DNA from: Alphaproteobacteria bacterium
Lineage (GTDB): Bacteria > Pseudomonadota > Alphaproteobacteria > Rhizobiales > Xanthobacteraceae
Reading direction: 5' to 3'
DNA: 62,171 nucleotides
Assembly: GCA_026400395.1 (NCBI GenBank)
Contig: JAPLPD010000175.1
Span: 1-62,171 of the forward strand
The translations under genes and the position numbers were made by a program. Below the pieces are notes generated by a model that did not search any database, had not been told where the DNA came from, and was given only the letters and a program-made list of their open reading frames with translations. This document shows positions 34,757-44,500 of this stretch, piece after piece. Within the stretch, counting starts at the first letter, position 1; the number at the start of each line of letters is the position of its first letter.

Positions 34757-35956
34757 TTAAACGTCGATCTCCACGATCTCTTCCGGGAAATAGTGGATGC
34801 GGTCGCCGGGGCCGTTGCCGCCGATGATGTAGTTGTCGCACAGCCAGTTCAGATACCCGACGTGGGCGTAGGTCGGGTGAACGACGATGTTCATGTCCTT
34901 CTGGATCGTCCAGGGCTCGTCGTTGCGGATCAGCGGGCGTTCGACCAGATCGTAACCCTGACCGTGGCAATAGAGCCGCGCCTCCTCGGGCCGGCCGTGC
35001 TTGCACATGAAAGCGTTGAACTCATCCCAGATGTCCTTGCAGGGCGTGCCGGGCTTGAGCAGATCGAGGGTCAGCTTGCGCGACTCTTTGACCATCTCCA
35101 ACTCGTCCTTCATCTGCTGCGGCACCTTGCCGAGCACACAGGAGCGCCCGAGCTCGGTGTACATGCCGCCCGGGCCGGAATCCTCCACGAGCAGCGCGAA
35201 CACGTCGCCCTTCTTGATGGTGCGGTTCTGCACGTGACGCTGGCCGAACTTGGCCGGGGTGCCGGGAGAAGCCGAGGCGCAGAGATAGATGCCATTTTCG
35301 CTGCCGTGGACCTGGCTGTGATGCACGGCGACGGCGGCGACCTCGGTGTCGCGCATGCCGGGCTTGATCGCTGCGAAAGCAGCTTTCATCGAGCCGTCCT
35401 GCATGATGGCGGCGCGCTTGATCAGTTCGAGTTCCTCGGCGCTCTTGATCACCTTGACCCGGTCGACCAGTTCGCTGGCGTCGACGAACTTCGCGCCAGG
35501 GAACTTCTTCATGATGGAATCGCCCATGGCGAACGACATCTGATAGATGCCGACCAGACCGATGGTCGCCTTCGCGTACGGCATCAGCGCCTTGGCCGCC
35601 AGTTCCGGATCGTAATACTGGGTGAAATGCGCCGACTCGTAGCTCGGCGTGGTGAGCAGCCGCTTCACGCCGCGCCAGACGTCGGCGGGCGGGCGGCCAT
35701 CGCCCTTGAACGGGCCCTGGCAGACGACGGACATTTCGTCGTCGGCCGGAAAGATGACCGTGTTGGGGTAGCCGTTGGTGGCCGGCATATCGGTGAAATA
35801 CTTCACGTAGCCGCCCATGTGGTCGTTGTTGTTCTGCATCAGCAGAACATCGACCCCTTCGCGCTTCATCGCGGCACGAACGGCCGCCCAGCGGCGGTTC
35901 AACTCCGCGGTCGAGATCGGCGTCTGCAGCCGCTCGCTCAAACCATTGCCAGCCAT
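34757..35956 (-). CDS. M24 family creatinase-like protein (third M24 gene)
   Basis: A 399-residue pita-bread-fold protein. The metal ligand positions are altered (FALLVED and YTELGRS instead of the two Asp motifs, NIVVHPTY instead of EP), while a CHGQGYD histidine motif and an earlier histidine (FGQRHVQNRT) remain. This again points to a metal-free creatinase-like hydrolase acting on a C-N bond rather than a prolidase. It heads a two-gene unit with a Bug receptor, so the receptor ligand may be its substrate. Confidence 0.8.
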   Translation of the reverse strand: MAGNGLSERLQTPISTAELNRRWAAVRAAMKREGVDVLLMQNNNDHMGGYVKYFTDMPATNGYPNTVIFPADDEMSVVCQGPFKGDGRPPADVWRGVKRLLTTPSYESAHFTQYYDPELAAKALMPYAKATIGLVGIYQMSFAMGDSIMKKFPGAKFVDASELVDRVKVIKSAEELELIKRAAIMQDGSMKAAFAAIKPGMRDTEVAAVAVHHSQVHGSENGIYLCASASPGTPAKFGQRHVQNRTIKKGDVFALLVEDSGPGGMYTELGRSCVLGKVPQQMKDELEMVKESRKLTLDLLKPGTPCKDIWDEFNAFMCKHGRPEEARLYCHGQGYDLVERPLIRNDEPWTIQKDMNIVVHPTYAHVGYLNWLCDNYIIGGNGPGDRIHYFPEEIVEIDV

Positions 35957-36125
35957 CGTACCCTCCCGGTTTGTCTCATTTCATAACACATTGATGGTGC
36001 GCGACAAATTCGCCACACGCGGGGCTCAATTTATTTTTCGCAATGCTTGAAGAAATCCCCACCGTCAATTCGCCTTTTTGTATAAATGATATCAGGGGAG
36101 GCCGCCCGAGAGTTTCGTCGAGACC

Positions 36126-39044
36126 ATGGAAGCGCTCCTCGTCAAGGTTTTTGCGACGGCACTTGCCCTGAGTCTGGTCATGACCAGACCGGACACCGTC
36201 AAGACGCAATTCGATCCCGCAACCGACAAGGCTGAAGTGCTCGCGGTGCTCGGCGCCGGTTGCGACGCCGTGAAGAAGTCGTTCGACATCGAGAACATCG
36301 ACCTCGACGGTCTTATCGACACGGTCATGATCGACAAGCAGGCGGCGGCGGGCGAAATCGCAGGCTTCAAGGGCATCAAGTTCGAGGACCTGCACCTCGC
36401 CTACAAGCAGCTCTGCAAACACGAAACGATCGAGCGCGAGGTCATCGACGTCGCCCAGGTGATCGAGTTCTACAACAGGGCTGCGACCGACCTGCCCGAC
36501 CACAACCGGCTCAAGGGCATCAAGCTGCCGGGCATGACCACGGTGCTGGACGGAACCGGCAACAAGTTCGCGGAGCTGTTCGAGCCCGACAGCCGCCGGC
36601 ATTGGGTTCCGCTCGCAGAGATTCCGGAATTCGTTCAGAAGGCATTCGTCGCCGCCGAGGACAAACGCTTCTTCGAGCACAAGGGCGTCGATGTGCGCAG
36701 CGTCACCCGCGCCTTCATGAACTCCATGGGCGGCGAAAAGCGTCAGGGCGGCTCGACCATAACCCAACAGGTGGCGAAGAACCTGCTGGTCGGCGACAGC
36801 CTGACCTTCGAACGCAAGATCCGCGAGGTGATTGTCGCAGCCCGCATCGAGAAGGAAATCTCCAAGCAGGAGGTTCTCGAAATCTATCTGAACTCGATCT
36901 ACCTCGGCCGCTCGTCGTGGGGCATCGATCTCGCCGCGCAATCCTACTTCGGCAAGCCGGTGAAGAACCTGACGCTGGCCGAAGGCGCGTTCCTGGCCGG
37001 CCTGACCAAGGGGCCGTCCTACTACAACCCCGACCGCTACCGCGACCGCGGGCGCGAGCGGCTGTCCTACGTGCTGGCGCGCATGAAGGACGACGGCGCC
37101 ATCACCGCGGCCCAGTTGAGCGATGCCGAGGCCGAGCGGCTGAACTTCATCACCTTCTCGCGGGTCCGTCGCGACACCGGTTTTCATCTGGTCGATGAGA
37201 TCGGGCGCGAGGCGCGAACCGTCGCGGGGCTCGGCACGCTGACCGCGCAGTCCTACCAGATTCGATCGACCATCCGGCCGGCACTGCAACGGGCGACCGA
37301 AGCGGCGCTGCAGGAGGGGCTCGCGCAATACGAGCAGAACGCCGGCCGCGTCGAGTTCCGCGCCCCGGAAGCCAATTTGAGCGACGCGATCAAGAAGCTC
37401 GAAGGCAATCTCAGAACCGACCGCAGCAAGCCTGTGTGGGTCACCGCGCTGGAGCAGCTTCGGCTGCCGCTCTACGACGTGCACTGGACGCCGGCGGTGG
37501 TCCTCGAAAAGCGCACCATCCAGGGCACCGAGTCGATCCGCGTCGGCCTGAAGGACGGCCGTTCGCTCCCGCTGTCGACCTGGGGCACCCGCACGCGCGC
37601 CCGCATCGGCATGTATGACGTCGTCTACGTGAAAGTCATCGAGAATGCGGGCAAGCAGGGCGGCACCCGCGTCGAGCTTCGCACGCGGCCCACGGTGCAG
37701 GGCACCACGCTGGTCCTGGAGAATAAGACCGGCCGCGTGCTGGCGATGGCGGGTGGCTTCTCCTATCCGATGAGCCAGCTCAACCGAGTGACCCAGGCGC
37801 GGCGGCAGCCTGGCTCCTCGTTCAAGCCAATGACCTATCTCGCGGCGCTCAACAGCGGCTTGCAGCCCAACACCATGGTCGATGACGCGCCGATCACCTA
37901 CCCGCCGATCGGCGGTGTCACGCGATACACCCGCGACACCGATTACTGGTCGCCGCGCAACTACGATGGCGGCTCCTCCGGCACCATCACGATTCGGCGC
38001 GCGCTGGAAATGTCGAAAAACCTGGTGACGGCCCGCCTGCTCGAAGGCGGCATTTCGAGCGAGCCAAGCCAGAGCCTCGACGAAATATGCAAGCTGGCGA
38101 TCGAGGCCCGCGTCTATCCGAAATGCGAGCGATACTATCCGTTCGTGCTTGGCGCCCAGCCGGTGCGGCCGATCGATCTTGCCGGCTTCTACGCGGCGAT
38201 CGCCAACGAAGGAAAGCGGCCGACCCCCCATGTGATCGAACGGATCACCCAGGACGGCCGGGAAATCTACAAGGCCGACGAAGGCGTGCGAAAGCTCGCC
38301 TCAGTCGATCCGGCGTCGATGTTCCAGCTCCGGACCTTCCTGCAGGGCGTGGTGGCGCGCGGCACCGCGGCGCGGCTGAGCGGGCTGTCGACCTTCATCG
38401 GCGGCAAAACCGGCACCAGCGACGACTTCAACGACGCCTGGTTCGCCGGATTCAGCAACGACGTCACGATCGTGGTCTGGCTGGGCTACGACAACGCAAA
38501 GGGCAAGCGCACGCTCGGCAACGGCCAGGCCGGCGGCAAGATCGCGCTGCCGATCTTCGAGACCATCATCAAAGCGGTGTGGGCCCAGGGCACGCCGCAG
38601 ACGCCGCTGCCCCGGCCGACCCCGGAGGCGTCGCGCCATCTGGTCGCCTTGCCGATCGACGTCAACAGCGGCCAGCGGCTCGACAGCCGCGGAGGCGACG
38701 TTCGCTTCGATGTGCGCGGCCCCGGCAACACCCGCGTCAGCAACACCGGCGGCTTCATGGAGTATTTCCACGTCGATGACAGCGGCCGCATGACCGAGAC
38801 ACAGGATCGCTTGTCTTCGCGCGGCTATATCAGCGGCGGCTACGGGGAGGACGGCACCAGCCCCTTCTTCTTCTCCGGCGGAAATTCCTTCCAGTCGTGG
38901 TTCGGCCGTCCCGAACCGGTGCCAGCGTTCGGCCCGCGCCCGATCGATCGATATGGCAACCGCCAATACGAGAGCTTCGGACGCCCGCCGGTCGATGAAC
39001 GGCCGGTCAGGCGTTACAGCCCGGCCGACCGCCACGGCTTTTGA
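36126..39044 (+). CDS. Class A penicillin-binding protein (transglycosylase/transpeptidase)
   Basis: A 972-residue bifunctional peptidoglycan synthase. An N-terminal hydrophobic segment (residues 4-19) and a region of about 140 residues of unknown role precede the GT51 domain: catalytic Glu178 in AAEDKRFFEHKG, then QGGSTITQQVAKNLL. The transpeptidase has Ser564-x-x-Lys567 (PGSSFKP), SKN (MSKNLVT) and KTG (761-763). The tail of about 120 residues is rich in Gly, Pro, Arg and Ser. It is the one plainly housekeeping-type gene here and marks chromosomal backbone between catabolic modules. Confidence 0.93.
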   Translation: MEALLVKVFATALALSLVMTRPDTVKTQFDPATDKAEVLAVLGAGCDAVKKSFDIENIDLDGLIDTVMIDKQAAAGEIAGFKGIKFEDLHLAYKQLCKHETIEREVIDVAQVIEFYNRAATDLPDHNRLKGIKLPGMTTVLDGTGNKFAELFEPDSRRHWVPLAEIPEFVQKAFVAAEDKRFFEHKGVDVRSVTRAFMNSMGGEKRQGGSTITQQVAKNLLVGDSLTFERKIREVIVAARIEKEISKQEVLEIYLNSIYLGRSSWGIDLAAQSYFGKPVKNLTLAEGAFLAGLTKGPSYYNPDRYRDRGRERLSYVLARMKDDGAITAAQLSDAEAERLNFITFSRVRRDTGFHLVDEIGREARTVAGLGTLTAQSYQIRSTIRPALQRATEAALQEGLAQYEQNAGRVEFRAPEANLSDAIKKLEGNLRTDRSKPVWVTALEQLRLPLYDVHWTPAVVLEKRTIQGTESIRVGLKDGRSLPLSTWGTRTRARIGMYDVVYVKVIENAGKQGGTRVELRTRPTVQGTTLVLENKTGRVLAMAGGFSYPMSQLNRVTQARRQPGSSFKPMTYLAALNSGLQPNTMVDDAPITYPPIGGVTRYTRDTDYWSPRNYDGGSSGTITIRRALEMSKNLVTARLLEGGISSEPSQSLDEICKLAIEARVYPKCERYYPFVLGAQPVRPIDLAGFYAAIANEGKRPTPHVIERITQDGREIYKADEGVRKLASVDPASMFQLRTFLQGVVARGTAARLSGLSTFIGGKTGTSDDFNDAWFAGFSNDVTIVVWLGYDNAKGKRTLGNGQAGGKIALPIFETIIKAVWAQGTPQTPLPRPTPEASRHLVALPIDVNSGQRLDSRGGDVRFDVRGPGNTRVSNTGGFMEYFHVDDSGRMTETQDRLSSRGYISGGYGEDGTSPFFFSGGNSFQSWFGRPEPVPAFGPRPIDRYGNRQYESFGRPPVDERPVRRYSPADRHGF

Positions 39045-39091
39045 TACAATTCGCTACAATCAATTCAAAAAATCATTTCAGCGGGGGGATA

Positions 39092-40081
39092 ATGAGCCGT
39101 CTCAAGCTTTCGATTGCCACCACGGATTATGATCATTTTCGCGACTTCCGGCTAGGTACGGTGCAGGCCGAAGGCATCGACGCCAACTGGTCGATGCTCG
39201 GCCATCACGAAATCTTCGCGCGCTTCACCTTCAATCGCGAGTGGGACGCGGCCGAGCTGTCGTTCGCCAAATTCACCGCGCAGGTGACGCGCAAGGACTC
39301 CGACATCATCGGTCTGCCGGTGGTCTGCTCGCGGCTGTTCCGGTTCTCGTCGTTCTACGTCAACAAGAAAAGCGGGATCAAAACCGCAAAAGATATCAAA
39401 GGCAAAAAGGTCGGATCGCCGGAATGGGCGCACACCGCCGCCGTCTACATTCGTGGCTGGCTTAACGACGAGCATGGCGTAGCGCTGAAGGATATCAACT
39501 GGTATCAGGCCGGCGCCAACGAGGCCGGACGCATCGAAAAGGTCGAGTTGAGCCTGCCCCAGGGCGTCAAGCTCACCCGCGTGCCGGACAAGTCGCTGAG
39601 CGAGATGCTGGCGAGTGGCGAGATCGACTGCGCCATCATCGCACGGCCGCCGGACTGTTTCCGGCATGGCCATGAGGACGTGGAGCGGTTGTTCCCGGAC
39701 TACTGGGCGATGGAAGAGAAATATTACAAGCAAACCAAGGTCTGGCCGATCATGCACATCATCGCGCTGCAGAAGCGCGTGCTGGACGCGGACCCCTGGG
39801 TGGCGCGCAACCTTTACAATGCATTCCTCGCCTCCAAGAACCGCAGTGTCGAGCGGCTGATGGACCCGGCGGTGTCGCGCTATCCGGTGGCGTGGCTGCC
39901 GACCTACATGCGAAAGCAGGCCGAGACCTTCGGCGGCGACACGTTCCCCTTCGGTGTCGATGAGAACCGTCCGACCTGGGAGCAGATGCTGCGCTACAGC
40001 CACGAGCAGGGTATCGCGCACCGGCACGTCAAGCCGGAGGACATCTTCCCCAAGGGCATCATGACCAGCGTGCGAGTGTGA
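39092..40081 (+). CDS. 4,5-dihydroxyphthalate-decarboxylase-like protein (copy 3)
   Basis: A 329-residue paralogue of the two other dihydroxyphthalate-decarboxylase-like genes (SIATTDYDHFRDF opening, WDAAELSFAKFTAQVT, closing HRHVKPEDIFP). It has no signal peptide. The start at 39092 follows a run of six G; the frame from 39041 overlaps the previous gene. It is 47 bp after the penicillin-binding protein gene but functionally unrelated, so it probably has its own promoter. Confidence 0.82.
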   Translation: MSRLKLSIATTDYDHFRDFRLGTVQAEGIDANWSMLGHHEIFARFTFNREWDAAELSFAKFTAQVTRKDSDIIGLPVVCSRLFRFSSFYVNKKSGIKTAKDIKGKKVGSPEWAHTAAVYIRGWLNDEHGVALKDINWYQAGANEAGRIEKVELSLPQGVKLTRVPDKSLSEMLASGEIDCAIIARPPDCFRHGHEDVERLFPDYWAMEEKYYKQTKVWPIMHIIALQKRVLDADPWVARNLYNAFLASKNRSVERLMDPAVSRYPVAWLPTYMRKQAETFGGDTFPFGVDENRPTWEQMLRYSHEQGIAHRHVKPEDIFPKGIMTSVRV

Positions 40082-40195
40082 CGGCTTCTGAGCCGCGCAA
40101 AGCCGTTCTGGCCTTGGTCTCCGATCTGTCGTAGGTTTTTCAGGGGGGGCGCGCGGAGCGAGCCGGACTTCCGCCGCCAGGGGAAAGACCACGCG

Positions 40196-42403
40196 ATGAC
40201 CCTTGAGTTGGCCGGGGGCGCTGGCGCGTTGGCCAGCCGGCTGCGCGGCGAGTTACGGAACGTATTTGCCGGCACGATCTGCAGCATACTGTCCGTGGTG
40301 TACTGCCTGTCGTATGCGGCGCTGATTTTTGCCGGCCCGCTCAATCATTGGCTGTCCTACGGCGTCGCGGTGACGTTCCTTTCGGCGACTGTCGGGGCTG
40401 CAATCGTTGCATGGCGCAGCTCGCTGCCTTTTGCGATCGCCGGACCGGATACTTCGACATCGGCGGTGACAGCCGCCCTCGCCGCCGCGCTGGCTCAGCA
40501 ACTGATCGCTAATGGCAACACCGGGTTGCTCTTGCCGACGTTGATCGTCATGGCCATCGCGACGGCCTTGACGGGGCTGCTGCTGTGCATCCTCGGATTC
40601 ACCCGCGCCGGCCGCGCCATCCGCTTCGTGCCCTATCCGGTGATCGGCGGCTTTCTTGGTGCGACGGGATGGCTGATGATCCTCGGTGCGATTCAGGTGG
40701 TGACCGACCATCGTTTGACGCTCTACGGCGTTCAAGAGTTTCTGAGCGGCCCGATCGCCGCCAAGCTCGTGGCCGGGCTCGCGGTCGCCATCGCCCTGCA
40801 TATCCTGCTGCCCCGATCGCAGAACCCCATGGTCATGCCCGCCATCATGCTCGCGGCCATCGTGGCCGTGCATGCCGCGCTCCCGCTGACGGGCTCCTCG
40901 CTGGCCGAGGCGCAGGCCAACGGCTGGACGTTCCAGCCGCGCCCAGCAGCATCTTTATCGCTGCCATGGCATTCCGCCGAACTTCGAGGGTTTCCCTGGG
41001 CGGCACTCCCGTCGCTGGCCGGCGACATGCTCGCCGTCATGTTCGTGACCACCATCAGCCTGCTGCTCAACACGACCGGAATCGAGTTCGCCACCCGGCG
41101 AGAGGCCGACATCGAGCGCGAACTCAAGGCGCTCGGGCTGGCCAATCTGCTGACGGCCGCGCTCGGCGGATACGTGAGCTGCCTGTCGGTCAGCCGCACA
41201 ACGCTCGGCCATGCCGCCGGCGCCACCGGCCGCGCCGCCGGACTGACCGTGGCGGCGATCTCGGCGGCCTTTCTGGTGATCGATCCGGGGTTCCTCGGCT
41301 ACGTGCCGAAATACGCCCTCGGCGGGTTGCTCTTCTATCTCGGCGCCCGCCTGGTCCACCGCTGGCTGGTCCATTCGGCGCGGCAACTGCTGTTGATCGA
41401 ATACCTGTCGCTGATCGCCATTGCGCTGATCATCATCCAGTGGGGCTTCATTGCCGGCGTCCTGATCGGCGTGGTGATCGGCTGCGCAACGTTCGCGCTG
41501 AGCGCCAGCCGGGTCAACGCCATCAAGTTCGGCTTCGACGGCTCGGAATACCGGAGTTCGCTCGACCGCAGCCGGGACGAACTCGCCATCCTGAGCGCCT
41601 ACGGCCGGCAAATTCAGGGCATGGCGCTGCAGAGCTACCTGTTTTTCGGCTCCGCCAACCGGCTTTACCAGCACGTCAAAACGGTGCTCGCCGAGCGGCC
41701 GGACTGCCGCTTCCTGCTGTTCGACTTCCGCCTTGTGACCGGAATCGATTCATCGGCGACGCATAGCTTTTCGCAGATCAAGGAGGCCGCCGCCGAATTG
41801 GGGACGAGGCTCATTCTGGTCAATCTCACGCCGGAGCTGGAGCGATCGTTCCGCGTTGCCCGGTTTCTATCGAACGATGTGATCGTCGCCTCGGATCTCG
41901 ACCGCGCCCTGGAATCCTGCGAGGAGTCCTTCATCGCGGCTCACAACCCCGAGGGCAACGAAGCGCAGTCGCTGCGCGCATGGCTTGCGGAAGCACTGGG
42001 CAGTGAGCGGCACGCCGACGAACTCGCCGGCCGCTGCAAGCGAATCGAGGCCGCTCCGGGCGATATCGTGGTCCACCAGGGTAGCGCGTCCGACTCGATG
42101 CATTTCATTCTGGAGGGCCGCGTCGGAATCGTCGTCGATGTCGGCGGCGGCCGGATGATTCGGGTTCGCAGCCTCGGCCGGCAAAACACGGTCGGCGAGA
42201 TGGGCCTGATCACAGGCCGTCCGCGCAGCGCGTCGATCCGGGCCGAAATTGCCAGCGTGCTTTATGAACTGCCGGCGGACGCTTTCGACGACATCAAACG
42301 GAACAATCCCGCGCTGAGCAACACGCTGCTGTCCTTTGTCATCGCGGTGATGGCGGAGCGGCTGAGCTTTGCCAGCCGCGCCATCGGCGTTTTGCAACGA
42401 TAG
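40196..42403 (+). CDS. SulP anion transporter with STAS and cyclic-nucleotide-binding domains
   Basis: A 735-residue fusion: a SulP/SLC26 membrane domain (about residues 20-430, many helices), a cytoplasmic STAS domain (about 465-570, with DFRLVTGIDSSATHSF) and a C-terminal cNMP-binding domain (about 605-725). The phosphate-binding cassette GEMGLITGRPRSAS (about 665-678) keeps the Glu and Arg that contact the cyclic phosphate. It likely carries sulfate, bicarbonate or a dicarboxylate, with activity tuned by cAMP. Two class III cyclases in the same window make the cAMP link plausible. The ligand is not deducible from sequence. Confidence 0.88.
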   Translation: MTLELAGGAGALASRLRGELRNVFAGTICSILSVVYCLSYAALIFAGPLNHWLSYGVAVTFLSATVGAAIVAWRSSLPFAIAGPDTSTSAVTAALAAALAQQLIANGNTGLLLPTLIVMAIATALTGLLLCILGFTRAGRAIRFVPYPVIGGFLGATGWLMILGAIQVVTDHRLTLYGVQEFLSGPIAAKLVAGLAVAIALHILLPRSQNPMVMPAIMLAAIVAVHAALPLTGSSLAEAQANGWTFQPRPAASLSLPWHSAELRGFPWAALPSLAGDMLAVMFVTTISLLLNTTGIEFATRREADIERELKALGLANLLTAALGGYVSCLSVSRTTLGHAAGATGRAAGLTVAAISAAFLVIDPGFLGYVPKYALGGLLFYLGARLVHRWLVHSARQLLLIEYLSLIAIALIIIQWGFIAGVLIGVVIGCATFALSASRVNAIKFGFDGSEYRSSLDRSRDELAILSAYGRQIQGMALQSYLFFGSANRLYQHVKTVLAERPDCRFLLFDFRLVTGIDSSATHSFSQIKEAAAELGTRLILVNLTPELERSFRVARFLSNDVIVASDLDRALESCEESFIAAHNPEGNEAQSLRAWLAEALGSERHADELAGRCKRIEAAPGDIVVHQGSASDSMHFILEGRVGIVVDVGGGRMIRVRSLGRQNTVGEMGLITGRPRSASIRAEIASVLYELPADAFDDIKRNNPALSNTLLSFVIAVMAERLSFASRAIGVLQR

Positions 42404-42572
42404 CCCGCCAGCGGGGGAACTCTGCCATGCCGCCGGCTGTTTGGCGGGCCTGCAAGCCTGGAGAGCCGAGCCTGCCCGATTCACGTAGAGGGTGCATCAA
42501 TCGGGCGCCCCGAGCCGCCAATCCCAGGACTTTAGACTCGCGTTTTTTTGCTTTTCGGGGCATAAAGTCGCG

Positions 42573-42776
42573 ATGCAACGCAACTTCGACCCCGATGACT
42601 ATGCCCTGGTGGCGAAGCTGCGCGCCAACCCCCCCAATCCGTGGAAGTGGGAAATCTATTGCGCCGGCAAGCGCCTGCCGATCGAGCAGTCCGAAAGCTA
42701 TTTCGAGTCGCGCGGCGCCGCGCAAGCCGCCGGCAAAAAGGCCCTGACCGAGCTTCTGACCCGCCTCAGCGCGTGA
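42573..42776 (+). CDS. Small conserved hypothetical protein (PWKWEIY type)
   Basis: A 67-residue soluble protein with the motif NPPNPWKWEIYCAGK followed by SESYFESRGAAQAAGKKAL. This matches a small-protein family that I recall as frequent in Bradyrhizobium relatives, of unknown function. The start at 42573 is the Met that begins the conserved part; the frame opens earlier at 42492. It lies alone between the SulP and DapA-like genes. Confidence 0.6.
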   Translation: MQRNFDPDDYALVAKLRANPPNPWKWEIYCAGKRLPIEQSESYFESRGAAQAAGKKALTELLTRLSA

Positions 42777-42851
42777 TCCGGGCGGCATTTAGCCGTCCCG
42801 CCGCGGGGGCCGCCTTGCTAAACTGCCACCGACCGAATCCAGGAGACCGAC

Positions 42852-43805
42852 ATGCCCCGCCATAAGTCCTACATGCCGCACGGCGTCATTCCGGCGGTCA
42901 TACTGCCTTTCTTCGACGACCTCTCGATCGACGAGGCGAGTTTCCGCAAGCACCTGCGCGACGTCACCGCGGCCGAGGGGCTGTCCGCCGTCACCATTAA
43001 CGCGCACTCCACCGAGGTGGCGTCCTGCACCTTCGACGAGCAGACGCGCGTGCTCGACATCGCCGGCAGCGAGATCGGCGACAAGACGCCGCTGGTCAAC
43101 GGCATCTGGGCCGACGGCAGCGTCGAAGCCGCCCGCCTCGCCAAGATGGCAGCCGCCGGCGGCGCCTCGGCGCTGCTGGTGTTTCCGCCCGCCCCGTTCA
43201 CCATGGGCCAGAACACCGCGATGGCGGTCACCCACTTCAAGCACATCGCCGACGCCACCGACCTGCCGCTGATCGCGTTCCAGTATCCGCTGGCCACCGG
43301 CCAGGGTTATCCGAACGACACCATGCTGCGGATGATCGAGGACATTCCGTCGCTCAAGGCAATCAAGGACTGGGCCGGCACCCCGCAGCAGCACGAATGG
43401 CACGTCCGCAATCTGCAGAACCTGTCGCGGCCGTTCAACGTGCTGTCGACGCAGAGTTCGTGGCTGATGGCGTCGCTGAGCTTCGGCTGCAAGGGATTGC
43501 TGTCGGGCAGCGGCAGCGTGATCGCCGATCTGCAGGCGCAGCTGTTCCGCGCCGTACAGGCAGGCGATCTGAAGACCGCGCAGGGGATCAACGACCGCAT
43601 CTACCCGCTGGCGAGCGTGTTCTACGCCCAGCCGTGGGTCGACATGCACAACCGCATGAAAGAGGCGCTGGTGCTGCTCGGCAAGCTGCCGCGCGCCGTG
43701 GTGCGTCCGCCGCTGGTCAAGATCGAGCGCGCCGAGATCGAGCGCATCCGCAAGGCGCTGGTCGAGGCCAAGCTGCTCAACGCTGCGAGCGCGAAGGCGG
43801 CGTAG
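42852..43805 (+). CDS. Dihydrodipicolinate-synthase family lyase/aldolase
   Basis: A 317-residue class I aldolase of the DapA/NAL family. The Schiff-base lysine is Lys172 (SLKAIKDW) and the proton-relay tyrosine is Tyr145 (IAFQYP). True DapA has a Thr-Thr pair near residue 45; here the region reads TINAHSTE, so a catabolic keto-acid lyase or dehydratase is more likely than lysine synthesis. An AGGAG ribosome site lies just upstream. It ends at a strong shared terminator with the convergent cupin gene. Confidence 0.86.
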   Translation: MPRHKSYMPHGVIPAVILPFFDDLSIDEASFRKHLRDVTAAEGLSAVTINAHSTEVASCTFDEQTRVLDIAGSEIGDKTPLVNGIWADGSVEAARLAKMAAAGGASALLVFPPAPFTMGQNTAMAVTHFKHIADATDLPLIAFQYPLATGQGYPNDTMLRMIEDIPSLKAIKDWAGTPQQHEWHVRNLQNLSRPFNVLSTQSSWLMASLSFGCKGLLSGSGSVIADLQAQLFRAVQAGDLKTAQGINDRIYPLASVFYAQPWVDMHNRMKEALVLLGKLPRAVVRPPLVKIERAEIERIRKALVEAKLLNAASAKAA

Positions 43806-43826
43806 TCGTCATGACGCTATAAGGGT

Positions 43827-43860
43827 GAAAATGGCCGGGCTATCCCGGCCATTTTCTTTT
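43827..43860. terminator. Bidirectional intrinsic terminator
   Basis: A perfect 13-bp stem (GAAAATGGCCGGG, 43827-43839, with CCCGGCCATTTTC, 43844-43856) and a 4-nt loop, followed by T4 on the plus strand. The A-run inside the stem gives a U-run in the other direction. It serves the DapA-like and the convergent cupin gene. Confidence 0.88.
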
Positions 43861-44399
43861 CAAACCGGGTCGGCGTCGATCAGCACGAAGGCAATGCAGC
43901 ACGGCTCCTCGGTGCGATTGCTCCAGGCGTGGTTGGTGCCGCGCTGGACCAGCACATCGCCCGCCTTCAGCAGGACTTCGCCCTCGTCCATCAGCGCGTA
44001 GATCTCGCCGGACAAAACCACCGCATAGTCGATGGTGCTGGTTTTGTGGAAGCCGGGATGGCGCATGTTGGCGGTGTCGCGCACATAGCCTTCGGACTTG
44101 GCATTGGCGCCGGTCTCAGCGCCGGTGGAATGCAGCGCCGCAACGCGCTTGGAATCCGGCGGATACTCGACCACCCGGAATTTCGAGCCGTTCTTCGGCG
44201 GCGGCAACCGCTGGGCGCCGCCGGTCGGGTCGGCGTTCCCCGCATTGCTGGCCGGCGTGGCGCCGGTTTCCCAAAGCTCGGTCACCGCGGTCGCGCCAGG
44301 GCCGCGGTCGAACACCGCCGGCGCTGGACCGTCCGCGATGAAGATGGCCTTGCCTTGCGCATTGTGACCGGTGACGACGCGGCGGATGGCTCGGGGCAT
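43860..44399 (-). CDS. Cupin-domain protein (second cupin)
   Basis: A 179-residue protein with a C-terminal cupin fold. The motif HKTSTIDYAVVLSGEIYALM resembles the metal-binding strand region, and GDVLVQRGTNHAWSN is the second motif with its histidine. AGGA lies before the ATG at 44399. The function is unknown; small cupins of this kind often sit beside ring-cleavage or aldolase genes. It is divergent from the shikimate dehydrogenase gene across 101 bp. Confidence 0.78.
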   Translation of the reverse strand: MPRAIRRVVTGHNAQGKAIFIADGPAPAVFDRGPGATAVTELWETGATPASNAGNADPTGGAQRLPPPKNGSKFRVVEYPPDSKRVAALHSTGAETGANAKSEGYVRDTANMRHPGFHKTSTIDYAVVLSGEIYALMDEGEVLLKAGDVLVQRGTNHAWSNRTEEPCCIAFVLIDADPV

Positions 44400-44500
44400 G
44401 ATGGAAATCCTGCTGAGATGGAGCCGGAATTTGTACGCTTGACGAGGTGCAGCGACAACGTGCTTTCTGCTGTCGCAGCCCGCTCGTTTCAGGACAACCG

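Noticed and set aside
35976-38231. 751-codon minus-strand frame opposite the penicillin-binding protein
   Set aside because: No recognisable domain. The plus strand encodes SxxK, SKN and KTG motifs in order.
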